Assembly (NCBI RefSeq): GCF_003052165.1
Contig: NZ_CP024869.1
Coordinates: 1,212,001 to 1,276,000 of the forward strand
Length of the DNA stretch: 64,000 nucleotides
Source: Dietzia sp. JS16-p6b
GTDB lineage: Bacteria > Actinomycetota > Actinomycetes > Mycobacteriales > Mycobacteriaceae
Direction: 5' to 3'
The stretch's first letter is position 1. Each line of letters opens with the position of its first letter. The translations under genes and the position numbers were made by a program. Below are positions 57,294 to 64,000 of the stretch, in pieces. The notes below the pieces were generated by a model. That model made no database searches. It was not told the DNA's origin and saw only the letters and a list, made by a program, of their open reading frames with translations.

Positions 57294-57806
57294 TCAGTGT
57301 CGCGCTCGGTGGCGCCGTACGGCGGACCGGTTGGTGCAGCGTGTCGAGCAGTACTGTTTGCGGCCGTTGCGGGTGGTGTCGGCGAAGACGTCCTCGCAGT
57401 CCTCGGCCGCACACCTGGCCAGTCTGTCGATGCCGCGCGAGGTCAGGTGCAGTGCGGTGCCCACCGAGAACATCGCGGTGAGGAGTCGGGCGAACGAGAC
57501 GTCATCCGCCCGGTAGTGGACGTGCCAGTGGCCGTCGTGGTCGGTGAGCCTCGGCGGTGCGGAGTGGTCGGCGAGCAGGGCGTTGAGAGCGTCGGCCCGA
57601 CCGCGGGGCTCGGTGGTGTCGACGACGACGAGCCAGTCGTCGAGGAACGCCAGCGTCTCCGTGAGGTCCGTGTCGGAGGCTCCGCGGTCGATGGTCACCC
57701 CCGATTCGCGGCAGCGGTCCACCAGTTCGCGGGTGGTGCGGGGGCGGCGGTTCGCCAGGTCGGCGGCGAGGGTCACCGGATCCGCCCCGTAAGGGTTGAT
57801 GTACAC
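57294..57806 (-). CDS. CGNR zinc-finger transcriptional regulator
   Basis: 170 residues. The N-terminal ABATE-type ligand domain starts YINPYGADPVTLAADLAN. The C-terminal CGNR zinc finger has C..C and YCSTRCTNRSAVRRHRAR, a DNA-binding motif of stress-response regulators. GTG at 57806 is chosen because family proteins begin here and TGTAAT (57813-57818, minus strand) lies 6 nt upstream; the frame is open to 57845 but would overlap the divergent gene. It probably regulates the adjacent exporter. Confidence 0.85.
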   Translation of the reverse strand: MYINPYGADPVTLAADLANRRPRTTRELVDRCRESGVTIDRGASDTDLTETLAFLDDWLVVVDTTEPRGRADALNALLADHSAPPRLTDHDGHWHVHYRADDVSFARLLTAMFSVGTALHLTSRGIDRLARCAAEDCEDVFADTTRNGRKQYCSTRCTNRSAVRRHRARH

Positions 57807-57832
57807 AGACCAATTACAGCACAGTACCCCGT

Positions 57833-58654
57833 ATGCCTCAGTCATTCGCGGGTCTGGCCGCGTCCCCGGCCGCGGGGGTCTCCGCGTGGGTCCTGGCCGC
57901 GCTGGTGCTGGCCGCCTTCGTCGCCGGTTGGGTCGACTCGGTCGTCGGCGGGGGAGGGCTCATCCAGCTCCCGGCGTTGGTCGTCGGCCTCCCCGCGGAC
58001 GCCTCGACCCCGGAGATCCTCGGCACCAACAAGCTCTCCTCGGTCGCCGGGACACTGGTCGCCTCCGCCACCTATCTGCGTCGGATCCGTGTGCCGATCG
58101 GGATGGTCCTCCCACTGGTGGTCGCCGCGTTCGCCGGCTCGGCCGCGGGGTCCTCGGTCGCCCGGTTCATCCCGAGGGACCTGCTCACCCCCGTGGTGCT
58201 GGCGGCCGTGATCGTGGTGGGTGCCTACACGTGGTTCCGGCCCACCATGGGTCGTACCCACGAGAACCGGTACACCGGGTGGGCGCGCATCTGGCGTTCC
58301 GCGCTGATCGGGCTGGTGATCGGGTTCTATGACGGGGTCCTGGGGCCGGGGACCGGCTCGTTCTTCGTGATCGCGATCGTCGCGTTCCTGGGTTTCGGGT
58401 TCCTGCAGGGGACGGTGGCGGCAAAACTCGCCAACCTCACCACCAACATCGCCTCGATCCTGGTCTTCGGTGTCCACGGCGAGGTGTTGTGGGTCATCGG
58501 TGGCTGCATGGCGGTGGCCAACCTCACCGGCGGGTTCATCGGTGCCAGGATGGCGATGCGTCACGGCAACGAGTTCATCCGGGTGGTGTTCCTGGTGGTC
58601 ATCGGCATCCTGGCGGTCAAGCTGGCGTGGGACACGGTGGCCCTGTGGACATGA
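57833..58654 (+). CDS. TauE/SafE-family sulfite exporter-like membrane protein
   Basis: 273 residues with about eight membrane helices. Typical features: GWVDSVVGGGGLIQLPALV at the first repeat and GFYDGVLGPGTGSFF at the second, the two halves of TauE/SafE transporters. These export sulfite, sulfoacetate or other organic anions; substrate not determined. The start lies only 26 bp from the divergent CGNR regulator gene. Confidence 0.92.
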   Translation: MPQSFAGLAASPAAGVSAWVLAALVLAAFVAGWVDSVVGGGGLIQLPALVVGLPADASTPEILGTNKLSSVAGTLVASATYLRRIRVPIGMVLPLVVAAFAGSAAGSSVARFIPRDLLTPVVLAAVIVVGAYTWFRPTMGRTHENRYTGWARIWRSALIGLVIGFYDGVLGPGTGSFFVIAIVAFLGFGFLQGTVAAKLANLTTNIASILVFGVHGEVLWVIGGCMAVANLTGGFIGARMAMRHGNEFIRVVFLVVIGILAVKLAWDTVALWT

Positions 58655-58675
58655 GGCGCCCCCGGGGAGCCGACG

Positions 58676-58681
58676 TAGACT
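58676..58681 (+). promoter_or_regulatory. -10-like hexamer before the M3 peptidase
   Basis: TAGACT followed by 7 nt and ATG; no Shine-Dalgarno. Confidence 0.4.
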
Positions 58682-58688
58682 CGCGCCC

Positions 58689-60797
58689 ATGAGCCTCCCG
58701 AATCCCGAGCCCGGCCGCCACCCGCTCCTCGACGAGTCCCCGCTGCCGTACGGCCTCCCGGACTTCGCGGCCGTCGACGAGGCGGAACTTGAGCCGGCCA
58801 TCCGGACGGCGATCGACGACCACGCCGCCGAGATCGCGGCGATCGTGGCCAACCCGGACCCCCCGAGCGTGGAGAACACGGTCATCGCACTCGAGCGGTC
58901 GGGTCAGGCGCTCCAGCGGGTCCTGTCGGTGTTCTACGGACTCCTCGGCCCTGATGCGACACCCGCCCGCCTCGACGTCGACAGGGTCGTCTCTCCGCTG
59001 TTGGCCGCGCACTGGTCGGCCGTCATGACCGACCCGGGCCTCCTCGCGCGGGTCGACGCGATCCACTCGGCGTCGGAGGCGGGGGAACTGGAGGTCGACG
59101 ACGAGACCGGCCGGCTGATCCGGCGGCACCACCGTGACCTCCTGCGGGCCGGTGCGGGGCTCGACGAGGCGGGCCGCGCCCGACTGACCGCGATCGACAC
59201 CCGGCTCGCGGAACTCACCACGGCGTTCGGGGAGAACCTGCTCGCCTCGACCGCCGAGCTCGCCGTCCCGGTGACCGACGAGGCCGAGCTCGAGGGGCTG
59301 CCCCCGTCCATGCGCGCGTCGCTCGCCGCCGCGGCCCGGGAGGCGGGCCGGGAGGGCTGGCTCATCCCGCTGGGGCTGCCGACCGTGCAGCCGATCTCGG
59401 CGTGGCTGGACCACCAGGGGCTGCGGCGGCGCGTCATGGAGGCCTCGCTGCGGCGGGGGTCCACGCCCGGTCACGACAACTCCCCGGTCGTCCTGGAGAT
59501 CGTCCGGCTCCGCGCCGAGCGGGCGCAGCTGCTGGGCCTGGGCAGCCACGCCGAGCACGTCCTGGCCGTGGAGACCGCCGGCTCGCCGGACGCGGCACGG
59601 GGCCTGCTGCTCGACGTGGTCGACGCCGCCGTCACCAACGCCCGCAACGAGGCCAAGGACCTGCTCGGGGGCGAGGACCGCGAGCTGCACCCGGCCGACT
59701 GGGCCTGGGAGTCCGAGCGACTGCGCGCCGAGCGATTCCAGGTGGACGACGCCCGCGTCCGGCCCTACTTCGAGCTCGAGAGGGTGCTCCGCGACGCGGT
59801 CATGCACTCGGCGTCCGAGCTCTACGGCCTGCGCTTCGCCGAGCGGACGGACCTTCGCGGGTACCTTCCGGACGTCCGGGTGATCGAGGTGTTCGACGAC
59901 GAGCGCACCGAGCCCGACGCCGGAGTGGGGCTCTTGCTGCTCGACTACTACGCGCGTCCGACCAAGCGGGGCGGTGCCTGGATGAGCTCCTTCCGCGATC
60001 AGTCCCGGCTCCTGGACTCGCGGCCCGTCGTCGTCAACGTCATGAATCTGGCCCGCCCCGCGGCGGGCGAGCCGACGCTGCTCACGATGGACGAGGTCAC
60101 CACCATGTTCCACGAGTTCGGCCACGCGCTGCACGGCCTGCTGTCGGACGTGGAGTACCCCGTGTTCTCCGGGACCTCGGTGCCGCGCGACTTCGTCGAG
60201 TTCCCCTCCCAGGTCAACGAGATGTGGGCCCGCCGCCCGGAGCTGCTCGCACGGTACGCGCGCCACGTGGAGACGGGGGAGCCGATCGACCCGGATCTGG
60301 TCGACCGGATGCGGGAGGCCGAGCGCTTCGGGGAAGGCCAGGCCACCGTCGAGTACCTCGCCGCCGCCCTGCTCGACCTGGCCTGGCATTCGCTCACCCC
60401 CGCCGAGGCCGAGGCGGTCACGGACGTGGACGAGTTCGAGGCGCGGGTGCTGGCCGACGCGGGCCTGGACGTCCCCGGCGTGGAACCCCGGTACCGGTCG
60501 CGGTACTTCCAACACATCTTCGCCGGCGGGTACTCGGCCGCCTACTACTCGTACTTCTGGGCGGAGGTCCTCGACGCGGACGCCGCCGAGTGGTTCTCCG
60601 ACCGCGGGGGACTGCAGAGGGCGACGGGCGAGGCGATGCGCCGCGAGGTGCTGTCCCGGGGCGGGGCGATCGACTTCCTCGACGCCTATCGGGCGATGCG
60701 CGGAGCGGACCCGAGCCCCTCGGCGCTGCTGCGTCGCCGCGGCCTGGACTCGTCGGTGGTGGGTGGCCGCGAGGCCGCCGCCGTCGGTCGGCCGTAG
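58689..60797 (+). CDS. M3-family metallopeptidase (Dcp/oligopeptidase A-like)
   Basis: Cytoplasmic zinc peptidase that cuts short peptides. 702 residues. The zinc site H475EFGH479 (MFHEFGHALHGLLSD) is followed by a downstream glutamate in FVEFPSQVNEMW. RGGAWMSSF and the C-terminal GYSAAYYSYFWAEVLDADAAEWF segment are Dcp/OpdA signatures. ATG with a -10-like hexamer 7 nt before it. Confidence 0.95.
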   Translation: MSLPNPEPGRHPLLDESPLPYGLPDFAAVDEAELEPAIRTAIDDHAAEIAAIVANPDPPSVENTVIALERSGQALQRVLSVFYGLLGPDATPARLDVDRVVSPLLAAHWSAVMTDPGLLARVDAIHSASEAGELEVDDETGRLIRRHHRDLLRAGAGLDEAGRARLTAIDTRLAELTTAFGENLLASTAELAVPVTDEAELEGLPPSMRASLAAAAREAGREGWLIPLGLPTVQPISAWLDHQGLRRRVMEASLRRGSTPGHDNSPVVLEIVRLRAERAQLLGLGSHAEHVLAVETAGSPDAARGLLLDVVDAAVTNARNEAKDLLGGEDRELHPADWAWESERLRAERFQVDDARVRPYFELERVLRDAVMHSASELYGLRFAERTDLRGYLPDVRVIEVFDDERTEPDAGVGLLLLDYYARPTKRGGAWMSSFRDQSRLLDSRPVVVNVMNLARPAAGEPTLLTMDEVTTMFHEFGHALHGLLSDVEYPVFSGTSVPRDFVEFPSQVNEMWARRPELLARYARHVETGEPIDPDLVDRMREAERFGEGQATVEYLAAALLDLAWHSLTPAEAEAVTDVDEFEARVLADAGLDVPGVEPRYRSRYFQHIFAGGYSAAYYSYFWAEVLDADAAEWFSDRGGLQRATGEAMRREVLSRGGAIDFLDAYRAMRGADPSPSALLRRRGLDSSVVGGREAAAVGRP

Positions 60798-60806
60798 GAT
60801 CGCGTC

Positions 60807-61016
60807 GTGACGGCTTTCCTCGAGTTCTGGGACACGGTCGAACTCTGGCTCGCCACGCTGCCCTTCCCACTTCAGGTCTTCATCATGCTCGCGGTGGGCG
60901 TCCCGCTGTTCTACCTGGCCGCGGTGGTCGTCGAACGGGTGGCGGATGTGCTCGTGCACCGGTTCCGGGGGCTCGTCGCCTCCGGCGACGCCGAGACCGG
61001 GAAGGAGGTCATCTGA
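60807..61016 (+). CDS. Small single-span membrane protein
   Basis: 69 residues. One strong membrane helix (QVFIMLAVGVPLFYLAAVVV) follows a short amphipathic start; the C-terminus is charged (ERVADVLVHRFRG, then GDAETGKEVI). GTG start; TAGGAT, which also contains the stop of the previous gene, lies 6 nt upstream. No family recognised. It ends in an overlap with the 27-residue microprotein. Confidence 0.75.
   Translation: MTAFLEFWDTVELWLATLPFPLQVFIMLAVGVPLFYLAAVVVERVADVLVHRFRGLVASGDAETGKEVI
61002..61009 (+). promoter_or_regulatory. perfect Shine-Dalgarno before a 27-residue ORF
   Basis: AAGGAGGT, 6 nt before ATG 61016. It lies inside the end of the upstream 69-residue gene. Confidence 0.8.
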
Positions 61017-61099
61017 TGCCCCGGTCGCGTGTGACTCTCGCCCTGATCCTGCTGATCGCGCTCGTCGTGATGGCGTGGCTCATCCTCGACGTTTACTGA
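61016..61099 (+). CDS. 27-residue membrane microprotein
   Basis: Coded peptide MPRSRVTLALILLIALVVMAWLILDVY: two arginines, then one hydrophobic helix of about 20 residues. The ATG overlaps the stop of the 69-residue protein (TGATG) and has a perfect AAGGAGGT site 6 nt upstream, so translation is likely although the ORF is very short. No function is known; a partner for the preceding small membrane protein is a reasonable guess. Confidence 0.7.
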   Translation: MPRSRVTLALILLIALVVMAWLILDVY

Positions 61100-61145
61100 G
61101 GACAGGCCGTCGGTCGAACGGGCGCTGTGAGACTGACTGCGGACG

Positions 61146-61151
61146 TACACT
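61146..61151 (+). promoter_or_regulatory. -10-like hexamer placed for leaderless WS/DGAT
   Basis: TACACT followed by 6 nt and the ATG at 61158; weak -35, no Shine-Dalgarno. Confidence 0.45.
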
Positions 61152-61157
61152 TCGTGC

Positions 61158-63298
61158 ATGCAGCGCCTGAGTGGACTTGACGCCAGCTTTCTCTACTTCG
61201 AGACCAGGGCCCAACTCCTGCACGTGTGCGGGTTGATCGTCCTCGACGGATCAGAGATGAACGGTGGCTACTCGTTCGACGCGCTGCGGGCCGAGCTCGC
61301 CCGCCGGGTCACGGCCATGCCCGGCTTTCGCCGCAAGCTGCACGACTCGTTGCTCAACATCGATCACCCGGTCTGGGTCGAGGCCGAGGACTTCAACATC
61401 GACCATCACCTCCACCGGGTGGGTCTGCCGGAGCCGGGTGGGGACGAGGTGCTCGCCGAACTGTGTGGGCACCTGGCCAGCCAGCCGATAGACCGCTCGA
61501 TGCCCCTGTGGCAGATGTATGTCATAGAGGGGCTTCCCGACAACCGGTTCGCGGTCTTCGCCAAGATGCATCACTCGACCGTCGATGGCGTCACGGGTGC
61601 CAACATGATGTCCCAGCTGTGTTCGCTCACCCCGGACGACCCGACTCTCGACCAGGAACTGGTGGAGGAGACCGCCGGCGGGTCCGGGGCTCTCGAACTG
61701 GCCGTCGGTGGGGCGTTGTCCCGGCTGGCCACCCCGTGGCGCCTGGCCTCGTTGCTCCCGGGGACGCTGGGGGTCGTGCCGTCGTGGATCAACAGGGCGC
61801 GCAAGGGACTGGCCATGCCGGCGCCGTTCACCGCGCCCCGCACCCCGTTCAACCGCACGATCACCGGGCACCGGTCCATCTCGTACGCCAGTGTGGGCCT
61901 CGACCAGATCAAGCGCATCAAGAACGTCTTCAACACCACCGTCAACGACGTCGTGTTGGCGATCTGCTCCACGGCGCTCCGGACCTACCTCGACGACCTG
62001 GACACGTTGCCGTCGAAGCCCCTCATCGCGATGGTCCCGATGTCGGTGCACGCCGCGGAGTCGCGCCCCGGCACCAACCGGGTGTCAGGCATGTTCATGT
62101 CGTTGGCCACGGACATCGACGACCCGGTCGAGCGGCTGGAGTCCATCCGGGACGCCAACACCGTCGCCAAGGACCACACCGACGCGCTCGACGCCAATCT
62201 CCTCACCGACTGGGCGCAGTTCGCGGCTCCGTCGGTGTTCGGGGTCCGCGGTCCGGATGTACTCGCGACTGAGGCTCTCGGAGCGGCACCCGGTGGTGCA
62301 CAACCTCATCATCTCCAACGTGCCCGGCCCCAACATCCGCTCTACTTCCTCGGGGCCAGGGTGACCAAGATGCTGCCGATGGGGCCGGTGTTCCACGGAG
62401 CCGGTCTCAACTGCACGGTGATGTCGCTCGATGGTGAACTGCACTTCGGGTTCATCGCGTGCAAGGACCTCGTTCCCGATCCGTGGCCCATGGCCCGCGC
62501 GGTGGATGCGGCCGTGGCCGAACTGGTCGCCGCCGCCGACGAGCGGGAGGCGAACGGCACCCCCACCGCGGAGCGGAAGTCGGCCGCCGAGTTGGCGCAG
62601 GTGCGCAAGCAGTCGAAGAAGGCCGGGCGTCAGTCACCGGCCAAGGATCAGGCCGGCTCGAGCGCCTCCGGCTCGAGCGCCTCCGGGAGGAAGAACCCGA
62701 CGTCCACGGCGACGACCCGGAAGCCCTCATCGAAGAAGCCGACCGCAGCGACGGCGGCAGCCAGCACATCGGCGGAGCCGGAGAAGGCGCCGGCGAAGAA
62801 GCACCGACGAAGAAGACACCGACGAAGAAGGCACCGGCGAAGAAGGCACCGGCGAAGAAGGCACCGGCAAGAAGGCACCGGCGAAAGGCACCGGACCAGA
62901 AGGCTCCGGCGAAGAAGGCTCGGCGACGAAGTCGGGTGCGGCGAAGCCGACCGCCAAGAAGACCGCCTCCCGGAAGAAGGCCACGTCCACCGAGGACTCC
63001 GCCACCACACCCACGGACACCGCGCGCGCCACGAAGAAGGCCCCGACCCGGAACTCGGCCGGCAAGCCCACGGGATCCAAGCCCGCCACCCCCGCGCGCG
63101 GCCCCGCGGGATCGGCATCCGGCACTGTGGGCTCCGTGCCCAGACCAGACGACACCCCAGCGGCCGACCCCGGCCCCGGGCTCCTCGACCCCCACGACCT
63201 CGACCGCCCCGGCCGCCACCGTCAAGGCCGGCGGCCCGGCTGCGTCCTCCTCAGGGGGCGGTGAGACCGGGGACGACAGAGCGACCGGTCGGGCGTGA
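61158..63298 (+). CDS. Wax ester synthase/diacylglycerol acyltransferase with several frame changes
   Basis: Makes storage triacylglycerol or wax esters from acyl-CoA. Start MQRLSGLDASFLYFE is canonical, and the catalytic HHxxxDG is H138-H139-STV-D143-G. At about 62253 one extra base moves the conserved block MYSRLRLSERHPVVHNLII...NVPGPN into the next frame. A missing base near 62337 restores the frame before PLYFLGARV. The C-terminal tail is a Lys/Ala/Pro-rich repeat with further 1-2-base changes. The best C-terminus (TTSTAPAATVKAGG) ends at a TGA (63296-63298) that overlaps the hemW GTG. Gene identity is certain; whether it is a pseudogene or an assembly error cannot be settled here. Confidence 0.85.
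62781..62883 (+). repeat. 15-bp tandem repeats in the WS/DGAT tail
   Basis: Seven consecutive units of the type AAGAAGGCACCGGCG (encoding KKAPA). Units at 62796-62809 and 62855-62868 have 14 bp instead of 15, each causing a frame change; a further 13-bp copy follows. Confidence 0.85.
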
Positions 63299-64000
63299 CG
63301 ACCGGGGTCACCGATCCCGCGGGTCTCGCGCTCTCACCGCCGCCGCGCGACGCGCGGGCACCCTTCGGGATCTATCTCCACGTCCCGTTCTGCGCGTCCC
63401 GGTGCGGCTACTGCGATTTCAACACCTACACCGCCGGGGAACTCGGGTCGGCCACGTCGCCCGCCGACTGGGAGCGCGCCGCCGCGCTGGAGATCGAGCG
63501 GGCGGCGACCGTCCTGGCCGGGTCCGGCACCCCGCCGCTGGTGGACACCGTCTTCGTCGGCGGGGGGACGCCGTCGCTGGTGGGTGCGGACGTCCTGGTG
63601 GGGATGCTGGGGCGCATCCGGTCCACGTTCGGACTGGCACCCGGCGCAGAGGTGACCACCGAGAGCAACCCCGAGTCCACCTCCCCCGAGTTCTTCGGGC
63701 GCCTGCGCGAGGGCGGGTTCACCCGGATCTCGCTCGGTATGCAGTCCACGGCGGCGCACGTCCTGAGGGTCCTGGACAGGGCGCACACCCCGGGGCGCCC
63801 GCAGGAGGCCGTCGCCGAGGCGGGTCGCGCCGGGTTCGACCACATCAACCTGGACGTGATCTACGGGACCCCCGGGGAGACCGACGACGACCTCGCCCGC
63901 ACCCTCGACGCCGTCGTGGAGTCCGGCGTGGACCACGTGTCCGCCTATTCGCTCATCGTCGAGGACGGCACCGCGTTGGCGCGGAGGATCCGGCGGGGAG
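63295..64000 (+). CDS. hemW: Radical SAM protein HemW (coproporphyrinogen III oxidase-like), 3' end outside window
   Basis: HemW binds heme and an iron-sulfur cluster and is probably a heme chaperone; it is often annotated hemN. 235 codons are visible. The radical-SAM motif is C-x3-C-x2-C in FCASRCGYCDFNTYT. It also has VFVGGGTPSLV, TTESNPEST, RISLGMQST and NLDVIYGTPGE. The GTG start overlaps the likely stop of the WS/DGAT gene as GTGA. The gene runs off the right edge. Confidence 0.93.
   Translation, partial: MTTGVTDPAGLALSPPPRDARAPFGIYLHVPFCASRCGYCDFNTYTAGELGSATSPADWERAAALEIERAATVLAGSGTPPLVDTVFVGGGTPSLVGADVLVGMLGRIRSTFGLAPGAEVTTESNPESTSPEFFGRLREGGFTRISLGMQSTAAHVLRVLDRAHTPGRPQEAVAEAGRAGFDHINLDVIYGTPGETDDDLARTLDAVVESGVDHVSAYSLIVEDGTALARRIRRG

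Noticed and set aside
62781-62883. Repeats as a CRISPR array
   Set aside because: Units are contiguous 15-bp copies without spacers and encode a Lys/Ala/Pro tail; no cas genes are present.
61158-64000. One very long WS/DGAT reading frame continuing through hemW to the window end
   Set aside because: After about 62802 it becomes Arg/His/Pro-rich nonsense in a GC-rich frame, while hemW has full radical-SAM motifs in another frame.

Overview
The window is 64 kb of high-GC actinobacterial chromosome. Gene order and content point to Mycobacteriales: tig-clpP1-clpP2-clpX, valS-folC-DUF4233-ndk-rne-rplU-rpmA-obg-proB, proA-MoxR/VWA-nadD-rsfS-phosphoglycerate mutase-degV-comEA-comEC-holA/rpsT and lepA-hemW follow the order remembered from Mycobacterium tuberculosis Rv2464c-Rv2388c. 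A wax ester synthase (WS/DGAT) and a Baeyer-Villiger monooxygenase suit a lipid-degrading genus such as Dietzia or a relative; the genus is inferred, not shown.

Layout. 1-1500: 3' part of a Fpg/Nei DNA glycosylase with a frame-changing 23-bp duplication, a 51-bp tandem repeat, and divergent tRNA-Gly(UCC) and tRNA-Pro(UGG). 1496-5920: trigger factor and the ClpP1P2/ClpX protease. 5943-9276: thiolase and PcaD-like hydrolase on the minus strand, then malate dehydrogenase. 9341-21828: valS, folC, DUF4233, ndk, rne, rplU-rpmA, obg, proB. 21867-42327 separates proB from proA and is the accessory part: a Sir2/metallo-hydrolase pair divergent from an ATPase, a flavoprotein dehydrogenase, a TetR-controlled catabolic cluster (racemase, Baeyer-Villiger monooxygenase, acyl-CoA synthetase, iron alcohol dehydrogenase), Trk-type K+ uptake, a Ca/Na antiporter, RecQ, glutamate decarboxylase and an SDR. 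42372-57223 returns to conserved housekeeping genes. 57294-64000: CGNR regulator and TauE/SafE exporter, an M3 peptidase, two tiny membrane proteins, a frame-disrupted WS/DGAT, and the start of hemW, cut by the window end.

Main observations. (1) Three near-identical TAAC-N4-GTTA dyads each overlap a putative -10 element before the monooxygenase, acyl-CoA synthetase and iron-alcohol dehydrogenase genes. A TetR gene lies in the same cluster and appears to start at CTG. (2) At least a dozen genes have a TANNNT-like hexamer 6-8 nt before the start codon and no Shine-Dalgarno sequence, the layout of leaderless transcription. In one case a 20-bp palindrome serves two divergent genes. (3) The WS/DGAT gene has two compensating single-base frame changes across its conserved core and further slippage-type changes in a 15-bp-repeat tail. 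(4) A 27-residue membrane microprotein has a perfect Shine-Dalgarno. Most genes in the conserved blocks are tightly packed, many with GTGA/ATGA start-stop overlaps that suggest translational coupling.
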